Shown here one piece after another: positions 33,333-41,588 of a DNA stretch of 64,000 nucleotides. The stretch's first letter is position 1, and each line of letters opens with the position of its first letter. Below the pieces are notes generated by a model that did not search any database, was not told where the DNA came from, and saw only the letters and a program-made list of their open reading frames with translations. Made by a program: the position numbers and the translations under genes. The DNA is from DASPKT01 sp035626475 (GTDB lineage Bacteria > Pseudomonadota > Alphaproteobacteria > Azospirillales > Azospirillaceae): contig DASPNP010000038.1 in assembly GCA_035626475.1 (NCBI GenBank), forward strand, positions 62,001-126,000, read 5' to 3'.

Positions 33333-33500
33333 CCGTCATCCCCACGGAGGCGGGGACCCAGGTAATGAGCTTGCTATCGGCATAGGAAAAGGGCGCCAGC
33401 GGTGACGTTGGCGCCCTTCTTCTTTAGCTCCGGAGCAAGCGGAATACCTGGGTCCCCGCCTAGGCGCTGCGCGCCAGCTTCGCAAACGCGGGGATGACGG
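33333..33500. repeat. Family A' element with embedded terminator and 26-bp insertion
   Basis: The terminal inverted repeats begin CCGTCATCCCCACGGAGGCG at 33333 and end CGCGGGGATGACGG near 33500. The interior aligns with 26442-26583. The right arm is interrupted at 33461-33486 by 26 bp (TAGGCGCTGCGCGCCAGCTT plus CGCAAA) that are absent from the other copy. The element lies in the convergent gap between the PRC-barrel gene and hemA. Confidence 0.78.
33391..33425. terminator. Intrinsic (bidirectional) terminator
   Basis: Stem GGGCGCCA (33391-33398) and TGGCGCCC (33409-33416) with a 10-nt loop, followed by TTCTTCTTT and preceded by GAAAA. This serves the rightward PRC-barrel transcript, and the upstream A-run may also serve the leftward hemA transcript. 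It is the core of the A' element. Confidence 0.8.
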
Positions 33501-33512
33501 GGGAGTAGAAAC

Positions 33513-34730
33513 CTAGGCCGCCCGCTTCAGCTCCAACCGGCTCCAGACGTCCAGCAGGGCGTCCACCAGATGGTCCATGCGGGAATCGTCGTGGAAGGGG
33601 GTGGGGGTCAGGCGCAGCCGCTCGGTGCCGCGCGGGACGGTCGGGTAGTTGATCGGCTGGACATAGATGCCGTGGCGGTTCAGCAAATCGTCGCTGGCCT
33701 GCTTGCACAGGCGCGGGTCGCCGACCAGCAGCGGCACGATGTGGCTGACCGAGGGCAGCACCGGCAGGCCGGCCTGGGACAGGCGGCGCTTCAGGGTGGC
33801 GGCGCGCTCCTGGTGGCGCTGGCGCACCTCGTCATGCTCCTTCAGCCAGCGGACCGAGGCGCAGGCGCCGGCGGCCAGCACGGGGGCCAGCGAGGTGGTG
33901 AAGATGAAGCTCGAGGCGAAGCTGCGCACGCAGTCGACCAGCGCGGCCGACCCGGTGATGTAGCCGCCCATCAGCCCGAACGCCTTGCCCAGCGTGCCCT
34001 CGATGATGGTCAGCCGGTCCATGACGCCGTCGCGCTCGGCGACGCCCGCCCCGCGCCGGCCGTACATGCCCACCGCATGCACCTCGTCCAGGTAGGTCAT
34101 GGCGCCGTGCTTGTCGGCGACGTCGCAGATCTCCTTGATGGGGGCGATGTCGCCGTCCATCGAATAGACGCTCTCGAACGCCACCAGCTTCGGCGTGCCG
34201 GCCGGGTAGCGGCTCATCAGCTGGTCGAGATGCTCCGGGTCGTTATGGCGGAAGATGTGCTTCTCCGCGCCGGAGTGCCGGATGCCCTCGATCATCGAGG
34301 CGTGGTTCAGCGCGTCGGAGAAGACGACGCAGCCGGGCAGCAGCTTGGGCAGGGTGCTGAGCGTCGCCTCGTTCGAGATGTAGCCCGAGGTGAAGAGCAG
34401 CGCCGCCTCCTTGCCGTGGAGGTCGGCCAGCTCGCGCTCCAGCTGGACATGGGCGTGGTTGGTGCCGGAGATGTTGCGGGTGCCGCCGGCGCCGGCGCCG
34501 GTGCTGTCCAGCGCCTCGTGCATGGCCTGCAGCACCACGGGGTGCTGGCCCATGCCGAGATAATCGTTGGAGCACCAGACCGTGACGTCGCACGGCGGGC
34601 CGTTCGGGTCGGGATAGTAGGAGGCGGTGGGGAACTCGCCCACGCGGCGCTGCAGGTCGGCGAAGATGCGATACCGCCCCTCGCGCTTGAGGCCGTCGAT
34701 CTGGCCGCGGAAAATCGCTTCGTAATCCAT
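33513..34730 (-). CDS. hemA: 5-aminolevulinate synthase
   Basis: A 405-residue PLP enzyme condensing glycine and succinyl-CoA to 5-aminolevulinate, the first step of heme/tetrapyrrole synthesis in alphaproteobacteria. WCSNDYLGMGQHP, GAGGTRNISGTNHAHVQLE, SYMDGD-type segment SVYSMDGDIAPI, YLDEVHAVGMYG and IIEGTLGKAFG with the PLP lysine Lys249 are all intact. The start at 34730 gives the standard N terminus (DYEAIFRGQIDGLKREGRYR). A perfect FNR-type box lies 176 bp upstream, suggesting oxygen control. It is monocistronic between a terminator and the ParE module. Confidence 0.97.
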   Translation of the reverse strand: MDYEAIFRGQIDGLKREGRYRIFADLQRRVGEFPTASYYPDPNGPPCDVTVWCSNDYLGMGQHPVVLQAMHEALDSTGAGAGGTRNISGTNHAHVQLERELADLHGKEAALLFTSGYISNEATLSTLPKLLPGCVVFSDALNHASMIEGIRHSGAEKHIFRHNDPEHLDQLMSRYPAGTPKLVAFESVYSMDGDIAPIKEICDVADKHGAMTYLDEVHAVGMYGRRGAGVAERDGVMDRLTIIEGTLGKAFGLMGGYITGSAALVDCVRSFASSFIFTTSLAPVLAAGACASVRWLKEHDEVRQRHQERAATLKRRLSQAGLPVLPSVSHIVPLLVGDPRLCKQASDDLLNRHGIYVQPINYPTVPRGTERLRLTPTPFHDDSRMDHLVDALLDVWSRLELKRAA

Positions 34731-34905
34731 CTGCCCCAACCCCAGCCCTTCACCCCAGGCGGAACGGCAAGTTTCGCCGCGCCTCGGCCGAAAGTCCACT
34801 TCTTATGGCGACCGAACCCTTAACCTAGACGCGCGTCTGAGGTCGCGGAACCCGGCGCGTCACCATGACGCGCGGCCATGATGGCGTGGGCGGATTGCCC
34901 GATCC

Positions 34906-34919
34906 TTGATCCGGATCAA
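34906..34919. promoter_or_regulatory. FNR/FixK-type box upstream of hemA
   Basis: TTGATCCGGATCAA, an exact match to the FNR-family consensus TTGAT-N4-ATCAA. It lies in the 229-bp gap upstream of hemA (start 34730). hemA is controlled by FnrL or FixK in several alphaproteobacteria, so low-oxygen regulation of heme synthesis is inferred. No other gene reads away from this gap; the ParE gene ends at 34960. Confidence 0.72.
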
Positions 34920-34959
34920 TTTGGCGGGGGAATTGTCGGGCGGGCGTCGGATTTGCCGC

Positions 34960-35235
34960 TCAGGCCCGTTCCTGGGCGCCGTGCCAGACTCGGAGGATGA
35001 CCACGGTCCCGTTCCGCTCAACGCGGTAGGCGATGACGTAGGGCCAGATCGTCGTGAGTTCGCGGAAGCCCGGACGGCTACCCGCGCGTCCGCGGTAGGG
35101 GAAGGTCACCAGGCTGTCGCCGGCGACGACAAGCTCCTGCACCACCCTCTGGGCGGCCTGCGGGTTCCGTTCCTCGATGTAAGCATAGATGCGGTCAATA
35201 TCGTCCAGCGCCGCGGCGCGCCACCGGACCTTCAT
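34960..35235 (-). CDS. RelE/ParE-family toxin
   Basis: A 91-residue protein of typical ParE size. It opens MKVRWRAAALDDIDRIYAYI, the usual beta strand plus helix, and ends with AYRVERNGTVVILRVWHGAQ, the family C-terminal strands and catalytic-like Arg/His region. ParE toxins poison gyrase; RelE relatives cut mRNA; the target here is not certain. The ATG at 35235 follows the antitoxin stop by one base, so the two form a coupled operon. The module sits between hemA and an aminotransferase gene. Confidence 0.88.
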   Translation of the reverse strand: MKVRWRAAALDDIDRIYAYIEERNPQAAQRVVQELVVAGDSLVTFPYRGRAGSRPGFRELTTIWPYVIAYRVERNGTVVILRVWHGAQERA

Positions 35236-35236
35236 C

Positions 35237-35419
35237 TCAGCGCGGCACCGGCCGCTTGGCGTCCTTCTCGCCGCGAGCGAGCCGGAGGAGCCATTCCCTG
35301 ACCTCCTCGTGCGGTGCCGTGCGCGGGTCGGCGTCGGACTCCGCGACGGCCGCCGCCAGGGCATCCGCTTCCGCGTCGCTCAGCGTCTCATCGTCACGGG
35401 GCAAGGGGATGTTCGTCAT
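35237..35419 (-). CDS. Probable antitoxin of the ParE module
   Basis: A 60-residue acidic protein, first gene of the toxin operon. LSDAEADALAAAVAESDADP reads as a helix and is followed by HEEVREWLLRLARGE, a pattern common in short antitoxins partnered with ParE/RelE. There is no obvious ribbon-helix-helix, so DNA binding by this protein is uncertain. It is shorter than most antitoxins. Assignment rests mainly on gene order and overlap. Confidence 0.78.
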   Translation of the reverse strand: MTNIPLPRDDETLSDAEADALAAAVAESDADPRTAPHEEVREWLLRLARGEKDAKRPVPR

Positions 35420-35473
35420 GGCTTCAGTCTATCAGGCTCCACGGACGCTAACAACGCGGCGCCGGGAATGGCC

Positions 35474-35505
35474 CGGGCGGGAACGCGGCATGCCGCTCCC
35501 GCCCG
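35474..35505 (-). terminator. Strong hairpin after the aminotransferase gene
   Basis: CGGGCGGGA (35474-35482) pairs with TCCCGCCCG (35497-35505), enclosing a further self-complementary GCGGCATGCCGC. It begins ten bases past the aminotransferase stop. There is no T-run, so it may be a Rho-assisted or mRNA-stabilising structure rather than a classical terminator. Confidence 0.45.
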
Positions 35506-35514
35506 AGCCCCGCC

Positions 35515-36891
35515 TCACTGCGCCGCCAGCCACTTCGCGGTGTCGTCCAGCGCCAGGCCGAAGCGCCGCACCAGTTCGTCGACCTGCGCCTCGTCGATGA
35601 TCAGCGGCGGCGAGAAGCCGACCGTGTCGCCGATGGGGCGCAGCACCACGCCGTGCTGGTGGCCGAAGGCGACCAGCTTGGCGGCGAGGCCCAGCTTGGG
35701 GTCGAAGCTGCGGCGGGTCTCCTTGTCCGCCACCATCTCCACGCCGGCGATCAGGCCGACGCCGCGCACCTCGCCGACCAGCGGGTGGTCGCGGAAGGCG
35801 GCCAGCGCCTTCTGCAGCCGGGGCCCGACGCGGCGGACATGGCCGACGATGTCGCGCTCCTCGTAGATCTTCAGCGTCTCCAGCGCCACGGCCGAGGAGA
35901 CCGGGTGGCCGGAATAGGTGTAGCCGTGGCCGAACACGCCGATCTTCTCGGACTCCGCCACGCAGGCCCGGTAGATCTTCTCGTTCACCAGCACGGCCGA
36001 GATCGGCAGGTAGGCCGAGGACAGCGCCTTCGCCGTCGTCAGCATGTCCGGCTTCATGCCGTAGGTGGTGCTGCCCCACATCTCGCCGGTGCGGCCGAAG
36101 CCGCAGATGACCTCGTCGGCGATCAGCAGCACGTCGTACTTCGCCAGCACCGCCTGGATCTTCTCGAAGTAGGTCCGCGGCGGGGTGATGACGCCGCCGG
36201 CGCCCATGACCGGCTCGGCGATGAAGGCGGCGACCGTGTCCGGCCCCTCGCGCAGGATCAGCTGCTCCAGATTGTCGGCAAGGCGCGTGGAGAACTCCTC
36301 CTCGCTTTCGCCCGGCTCGGAGAAGCGGTACCAGTGCGGGCAGTCGGTGTGCAGGATGCGGTCGATCGGCAGGTCGAAGTCGCGGTGGTTGTTCGGCAGG
36401 CCGGTCAGGCTGGCCGCCGCCACGGTGACGCCGTGATAGCCCTTGGTGCGGGCGATGATCTTCTTCTTCTCCGGCCGGCCCAGCGCATTGTTGTAGTACC
36501 AGACCAGCTTGACGACCGTGTCGTTGGCCTCCGACCCGGAGGTCGCGAAGAAGGCCTTGGACATCGGCACCGGCGCCAGCCCGACCAGCCTCTCGGCCAG
36601 GTCGATGGCGGGGTTGTGCGCCTTGTGGGCGAACTGGTGGTAGAAGGGCAGGGCCTTCATCTGGCGCACGGCGGCGTCGATCAGCCGCTGCTCGGAGAAG
36701 CCCAGCGAGGTGCACCACAGGCCCGCCACGCCCTCGATGTACTCCTTGCCGGCCTCGTCATAGACATGGATGCCGCGCCCCTCGGTGATGACCAGCGGCC
36801 CCACCGTCTCGTGGGCCTTCAGGTTGGTGTAGGGGTGCAGCGTGTAGGCGATGTCCCGGCTGGCGGCCGAGTTGCCGAGATGCGTGCTCAT
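35515..36891 (-). CDS. Class III aminotransferase (omega-amino acid / putrescine:pyruvate type)
   Basis: A 458-residue PLP enzyme. It shows GVAGLWCTSLGF, FFATSGSEANDTVVKLVWYY, KGYHGVTVAAASLTG, FIAEPVMGAGGVI, LIADEVICGFGRTG and LTTAKALSSAYLPI with the PLP lysine. This combination is typical of the SpuC/omega-amino acid:pyruvate subgroup rather than ornithine or glutamate semialdehyde enzymes. It would move the terminal amino group of a diamine or omega-amino acid to pyruvate. A second, related enzyme is at 57667. It is divergent from a PAP2 gene. Confidence 0.92.
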   Translation of the reverse strand: MSTHLGNSAASRDIAYTLHPYTNLKAHETVGPLVITEGRGIHVYDEAGKEYIEGVAGLWCTSLGFSEQRLIDAAVRQMKALPFYHQFAHKAHNPAIDLAERLVGLAPVPMSKAFFATSGSEANDTVVKLVWYYNNALGRPEKKKIIARTKGYHGVTVAAASLTGLPNNHRDFDLPIDRILHTDCPHWYRFSEPGESEEEFSTRLADNLEQLILREGPDTVAAFIAEPVMGAGGVITPPRTYFEKIQAVLAKYDVLLIADEVICGFGRTGEMWGSTTYGMKPDMLTTAKALSSAYLPISAVLVNEKIYRACVAESEKIGVFGHGYTYSGHPVSSAVALETLKIYEERDIVGHVRRVGPRLQKALAAFRDHPLVGEVRGVGLIAGVEMVADKETRRSFDPKLGLAAKLVAFGHQHGVVLRPIGDTVGFSPPLIIDEAQVDELVRRFGLALDDTAKWLAAQ

Positions 36892-37065
36892 GGCGGGTCT
36901 TCCCGTGCGGTTCCTCTGGGCGCCGCAGGGCTGCCCCCGGCGGCTTGGTTGGCGCGCATGGTGGCGGGGCGGCGGCGGCGGCGCAACCCCCGCCGCGCGC
37001 CCGGTCCGTCAGGCATAGGACGCATGGCGGCGGGACGGGAAGCGCCTCCGCCTGTTGGAGCCGGC

Positions 37066-37635
37066 ATGAGAGACGACACGATCCATATGCCGGAAGCGGC
37101 GGAAGAGCTCGACATCGAATTGGCCGAGCGGCTGGAGCCCTATGCCGAGGCGCCGCCGGTCAAGGCCTTCTCGGTCTTCGGCAAGCTGTCGGACCAGGAG
37201 CCGCTGCTGGCCATGGCCGGCGCCGCCATCATCGCCGGCGTGGTCCAGCGCAATTCCTGCTTGGCGCGGCGGGGCGCCCATGTCTATGGCGCGGTGGTGC
37301 TGGCGACGGTCATGAAGGCCGGGCTCAAGGCGGTGGTCGCCCGCGACCGCCCCACGGAACTGCTGGAGCATGGCCGGCACGAGGTGCGCCTGGGCCATAC
37401 CGACGACAAGGCCCGGCAGAGCTTCCCCTCCGGCCACGCCGCCGGCGCCATCGCCGCCGCCACCGCCACCAACCGCTGCTGGCCCCAGTACCGCGTCCCT
37501 GCCTACGCCGCCGCCGCCCTGATGTGCGTGAGCCGCCTGCCGGCCCAGAAGCACTACCTGACCGACATCCTCGCCGGCGGGCTGGTGGGGCTGGTCGCCT
37601 CGGCGGTCGTGGAGAGGATCATGCCGTCGGAGTAG
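37066..37635 (+). CDS. PAP2-family membrane phosphatase
   Basis: A 189-residue protein. The start at 37066 is chosen for TTGGAG six bases upstream. The three phosphatase motifs are intact: KAVVARDRP, SFPSGHAAG and SRLPAQKHYLTDILAG. Hydrophobic segments AGAAIIAGVV and LVGLVASAVVERI support a membrane protein. Family members dephosphorylate lipid phosphates such as phosphatidic acid or undecaprenyl diphosphate. The frame extends upstream but is antisense to the aminotransferase gene. Confidence 0.88.
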   Translation: MRDDTIHMPEAAEELDIELAERLEPYAEAPPVKAFSVFGKLSDQEPLLAMAGAAIIAGVVQRNSCLARRGAHVYGAVVLATVMKAGLKAVVARDRPTELLEHGRHEVRLGHTDDKARQSFPSGHAAGAIAAATATNRCWPQYRVPAYAAAALMCVSRLPAQKHYLTDILAGGLVGLVASAVVERIMPSE

Positions 37636-37804
37636 GGCCTGGGACGGGTGATCCTTTGCCGATGATGGCCGCTCCTGCAAACATCGGCACGTCATCACCC
37701 CGCCTCCATGGCCGCCACGGCCCCTTCCGTGCGGTGCTGCCCGTCACCCGAAGCGCGGCCCCGCCGCCCTTCCGGCGACACTGACGGCCGCAAGGAAAGC
37801 ATCC

Positions 37805-39676
37805 ATGATCCCGTTCAAGAAGGGCGCCGCGACGGCGTCCGCCCTGGCCCTCGCGCTGCTGCTGGGCGCCTGCCGGGCCGACGCGCCGCAAGCGCGGCAG
37901 GCGCCCCGCGTCCACGGCTTCTCCACCTACACAATGCCGCTGAAGTACGGGCCGGATTTCCGCCACTTCGCCTATCTGAACCCGGACGCGCCCAAGGGCG
38001 GCGAGGTGACGCTGGGCGTCCTGGGCGGTTTCGACACGCTCAACCACAATGCCGGCCGGGGCGCCATCGCCGCCGTCATGTACGCGGTGGAGACGCTGGA
38101 CGCGCTGGTGGTGCCCGCCTACGACGAGAAGCGCAGCTTCTACGGCCTGCTGGCCGGGGGCATGGAGGTCTCGCCCGACCTGACCTCGATCACCTTCCAC
38201 CTGCGCCCCGAAGCGCGCTTCCATGACGGCCGGCCGATCACGGCCGAGGATGTCGTCTTCACCCACGCCGCCCTGCGCGACCATGGCCTGCCGATCTACA
38301 AGGTGCGCTTCTACGACTTCGTCACGGCCATCGAGGCGCTGGACCGGCATACCGTCCGCTTCACCGCCAAGCCGGGCACCGACCCCTCCATCCTGCCGAT
38401 CCTGGCTTCCTTCGGGATCATGCCGAAGCATTGGTGGGAGGGGCGCGATTTCAATGCGCCGCTGACCGAGGCGCCGCTGGGCAGCGGTCCCTACCGCGTG
38501 GCGAAGGCGGAGATGGGGCGCTCGCTCCGTTTCGAGCGGGTGCCGGACTATTGGGGCCGCGACCTGCCCGTGAACCGCGGCCAGCACAATTTCGACGCCG
38601 TGACCTACCGCTGGTACGGCGGCACGGATGCGCTGGTGGCCGCGCTCAGGGCCGGGGAGATCGACCATCTAGGGGCCTCGCTCGCCATCGCGCAGACCGC
38701 CGCGGCCGGGCTGCCCGCCGCCGAGCGCGGCCTGCTGAAGCGGGAGGATTCGCGCCTCCAGACGCCCGGCACCTTCTCCGGCTATCTGTTCAACCTGCGC
38801 CGTCCCAAGTTCCAGGACGAGCGGCTGCGGCAGGCGCTGGCCGGCCTCTTCGACTTCGAGACGCTGCGCGCCACCGCGCTGGCCGGCAAGACCCGGCGGG
38901 TACTGAGCTACTTCCCCAACACCGACGTCGCCGCCGAGGGCGTGCCGACGGGCCGCGAACTGGAGATCCTCTCCGCCTACCGCGACCGCCTGCCGCCGGC
39001 ACTGTTCGAACGACCCTTCACCTTGCCGTCCACGCGGGGCGACGGCGACCGGAAGGATCTGATCGCCGGGGCGCACCGGCTGCTGGCCGAAGCGGGCTGG
39101 GAGCTGCGTGACGGCCGCTTGGCCCGCCGCGGAACCGGCGAGCCGCTGACGCTGGAGATCCTCTACTCTTCGCCCCGGCAGGAGCTGGCGCTGAAGCCCT
39201 ATGTCGAGACCCTCAAGGCGGCGGGCATCGCCGCAACGGCGACGCTCGCCGACGGCGCGACCTTCGGCGCCCGCCGCGCCGCCGCGGACTTCGACATGCT
39301 GGCGCTCACCTACGGCGTCTTTTATCCGCCCGCGCCGAACCTGCGCGGCGCGTTGAAGTCGGAGGTCGCCAACCTGCCGGGCACCGAGAACTGGGCCGGC
39401 GTCGCGGATCCGGTCATCGACGAACTGGTGGAGCGCGTCGCCACCGCGCGCGACTGGAACGAGGTGGTCGCGCTCGCACGGGCGCTGGACCGGGTCCGCC
39501 TCTGGCGCCACCACGCCGTCCCCACCTTCTGGGACGACGAGCGCCACGACTTCTACTGGGACGTGCTCCGTCATCCCCGGGCCCGCCCCACCAGCTTCGA
39601 CCCCGCCTTCCCGCTGCACGGCTGGTGGTACGACGCCTCCAACCCCGCCGCCAGCCGCGAGAGCCGGGGCAGGTGA
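37805..39676 (+). CDS. ABC transporter peptide-binding lipoprotein (SBP family 5)
   Basis: A 623-residue protein. The signal peptide ends in a LLGAC lipobox with Cys23, so it is membrane-anchored in the periplasm. It shows the family 5 signatures: FRHFAYLNPDAPKGGEVTLG, LVPAYDEKRSFYGLLAGGME (in part), HDGRPITAEDVVFTH and GSGPYRVAKAEMGRS. Length and the opening resemble the YejA/microcin C-type binding proteins. No permease or ATPase gene adjoins it; Dpp-type permeases lie 10 kb away (49485-51388). GGAAAG precedes the start at 37805. Confidence 0.92.
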   Translation: MIPFKKGAATASALALALLLGACRADAPQARQAPRVHGFSTYTMPLKYGPDFRHFAYLNPDAPKGGEVTLGVLGGFDTLNHNAGRGAIAAVMYAVETLDALVVPAYDEKRSFYGLLAGGMEVSPDLTSITFHLRPEARFHDGRPITAEDVVFTHAALRDHGLPIYKVRFYDFVTAIEALDRHTVRFTAKPGTDPSILPILASFGIMPKHWWEGRDFNAPLTEAPLGSGPYRVAKAEMGRSLRFERVPDYWGRDLPVNRGQHNFDAVTYRWYGGTDALVAALRAGEIDHLGASLAIAQTAAAGLPAAERGLLKREDSRLQTPGTFSGYLFNLRRPKFQDERLRQALAGLFDFETLRATALAGKTRRVLSYFPNTDVAAEGVPTGRELEILSAYRDRLPPALFERPFTLPSTRGDGDRKDLIAGAHRLLAEAGWELRDGRLARRGTGEPLTLEILYSSPRQELALKPYVETLKAAGIAATATLADGATFGARRAAADFDMLALTYGVFYPPAPNLRGALKSEVANLPGTENWAGVADPVIDELVERVATARDWNEVVALARALDRVRLWRHHAVPTFWDDERHDFYWDVLRHPRARPTSFDPAFPLHGWWYDASNPAASRESRGR

Positions 39677-39693
39677 GCCGCCGGAACGCAAAA

Positions 39694-39717
39694 GCCCCCG
39701 CCGGGAACGGCGGGGGC
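39694..39717 (-). terminator. Intrinsic terminator
   Basis: A perfect 9-bp stem GCCCCCGCC / GGCGGGGGC with loop GGGAAC. On the minus strand it is followed by TTTTG, so it best terminates leftward transcription from the MocR-type gene. It may also act on the rightward binding-protein transcript, whose stop is 15 bp away. Confidence 0.75.
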
Positions 39718-39721
39718 GACC

Positions 39722-39820
39722 TCACGTCGGGTTCGAGCCGGCGGTGGGGACCTTTCCGACCGTCAGCCATATACAGGCACCGCACACCAGCTTCGCCGCG
39801 GCGGCGATGGCGCGGGGCAT
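39722..39820 (-). CDS. Possible 32-residue small protein
   Basis: An ATG at 39820 opens a 32-codon frame (MPRAIAAAAKLVCGACIWLT, then 12 more residues) with a hydrophobic middle and two cysteines. It starts 11 bp after the MocR stop and ends just before the terminator at 39694. No good ribosome-binding site is present. It is reported only because it fits between a gene and its terminator; it may be non-coding. Confidence 0.2.
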   Translation of the reverse strand: MPRAIAAAAKLVCGACIWLTVGKVPTAGSNPT

Positions 39821-39831
39821 GATCGGAGACC

Positions 39832-41354
39832 CTAGGCCCCCATCCGCTCCAGCACCACCGCCAGCCGCTCGGCCGCGCGGTTGATCAGCGCCGGGCCGAA
39901 GGCGGCGAAGCCCAGGACCAGACCCTGGGGCGTCGCCGGCCCGGGCGCGGCGTGGTAGGGGCTCAGCGCCATGACCTCCACCGAGTGGCGGGCGGCCTGG
40001 GCCTGCAGCGCCGTGTCGGACAATCCTGGGGCGAGGCGGGCCAGCGCGTGCAGGCCGGCGGCGCTGGGGACCAGCTCGATGGCGCCGGACCAGCGGCGCT
40101 TCGCGGCGTCGACCAGGGCCTCCTGCCGCTCCTGGTAGGTCTGGCGGGCGCGGCGGATGTGGCTGGCGAGGTGGCCGTCATTCATGAAGTCGGCCAGCGC
40201 CATCTGCTCCATCAGCGGCACGTGCAGATCCATGCGGGACCGCAGGATGGCGGCGTCCTCGGCCATCTCGGGCGGCACCACCAGGTAGGCGACGCGCAGG
40301 CTGGGGAACAGCACCCGGTCGAAGCCGCCGACATGCAGCACATGCCCGTCCGCATCCAGCCCCTTCAGCGCCGCCAGCGGCTTGCCCGTGTAGCGGAAGC
40401 CGCCGTCCGAATCATCCTCGACGATCCAGGCGCCGGACGTCCTGGCCCAGGCCATCAGGTCGAGCCGGCGCTGCAGGCTCATGGCGCCGCCCAGCGGGAA
40501 CTGCCAGGCGGGCGAGACGAAGGCGAGGCGGGCGTTGGGCGCCAGCGCGCGGCCGGCGACGGGGTCCAGCCCCTCGGCGTCCACCGGCACCGGCACGGCG
40601 CGGATGGCGCGACAGGCCAGCTGCGCCTTGAGGTTCGGGCAGCCCGGGTCCTCGGTCCAGGCGGTGGCGCCGGGCTCGGCCACCAGGGCGCAGGCCAGCT
40701 CGGTGGCGGCGGCGCGGGTCGGGACGATGACGATCTGGCCGGGATCGACGCGGATGCCGCGGGCCCCGTCGAGGTGGACCGCCAGCGCCCGGCGCAGCGG
40801 CGCCCAGCCCAGGCCGGTATCGCGCTCCAGCGCCGGCGCCTGGGCCTGCCGCCAGCGCTTGGCGAGGATGCGGCGCCAGCTGTCCAGGTCGAACTGGTCG
40901 AGTGCCGCCAGGCCCGGGCGGAAGGGCAGGGGCGTCTCGGCGGCGGGGCGGGGGCGTGGCGCGGCGGCGCGGGCGGCCTGCGGCGCCGGGGCGGTGGCCG
41001 CGTCGGCGGTCAGCAGCTCGTCCGGCAGCACGCGGGCGACATAGGTGCCGCTGCCGACGCGCGCCTCGAGATAGCCTTCGGCCGCCAGCCGCTCGACGGC
41101 GGCCACGACGGTGTTGCGCGACAATCCCAGGTCGTGGGCCAGCGTGCGGGTGGAGGGCAGCCGGTCGCCCGGCGCCAGCGTGCCCGACAGGATGGCGCCG
41201 CGCAGCCGGTCGAACAGGCGCTGCTGCAGCGGAGCCTGCTCCTGCCCGTCGAACATGGCGAGCACCGGGCCGTGGCCGGCCTTGGGGGCGGCCTTGGCCG
41301 GAGCCTTGCGGCAGGAGGTCTGGAGCGGGGTCGCCTCGGCGGCGCGGCTGGTCA
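39832..41354 (-). CDS. MocR/GabR-type GntR regulator with degenerate aminotransferase domain
   Basis: A 507-residue protein; the start codon occupies 41355-41353. Residues ~45-110 are a GntR winged helix (LFDRLRGAILSGTLAPGDRLPSTRTLAHDLGLSRNTV in part). Residues ~150-507 have the class I aminotransferase fold of MocR regulators. The usual PLP lysine (motif SKTLFPGLR) is replaced by Arg347 in GGFDRVLFPSLR, the EDDYDSEF motif reads EDDSDGGF, and HQFPTG reads WQFPLG. PLP Schiff-base formation should therefore be impossible. Two tandem 16-bp repeats lie directly before the start and include the ribosome-binding site. The regulated gene is not evident; the gene upstream encodes a small exported protein. 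Confidence 0.88.
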
Positions 41355-41359
41355 TCGGT

Positions 41360-41391
41360 ACTCTCCCGGTGGGGCACTCTCCCGGTGGGGA
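41360..41391. repeat. Tandem 16-bp repeat at the MocR start
   Basis: ACTCTCCCGGTGGGGC at 41360-41375 and ACTCTCCCGGTGGGGA at 41376-41391, 15 of 16 identical. On the coding (minus) strand each unit ends in GGGAGAGT, so the proximal one supplies the ribosome-binding site. Direct repeats near the start are typical of MocR/GabR operators, so autoregulation is possible. Confidence 0.6.
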
Positions 41392-41502
41392 GCCCGGCGC
41401 CGGCGGTCTGTCGGGTCGGCGGCGGGTAGGGAATAGGGGCGGAAGGCGCCCCGGCGGACGTCGCCGAGCGGGGAATGGGCGACGCCCGCCGGGTGCTTGG
41501 GC

Positions 41503-41532
41503 GAGGCGGCCGGTACGACCGGCGGCCGCCTC
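41503..41532. terminator. Hairpin downstream of the small exported protein
   Basis: GAGGCGGCC (41503-41511) pairs with GGCCGCCTC (41524-41532); the loop contains a further short CCGGT/ACCGG pairing. It lies ~57 bp past the stop at 41589 on the minus strand and has no T-run. Possible terminator or structured leader of the MocR mRNA. Confidence 0.35.
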
Positions 41533-41588
41533 ATTCCGGCCGGGGAGCGGGGAACCACCCGGCCGAACCCTGGAACTCCTGTCGGCGC

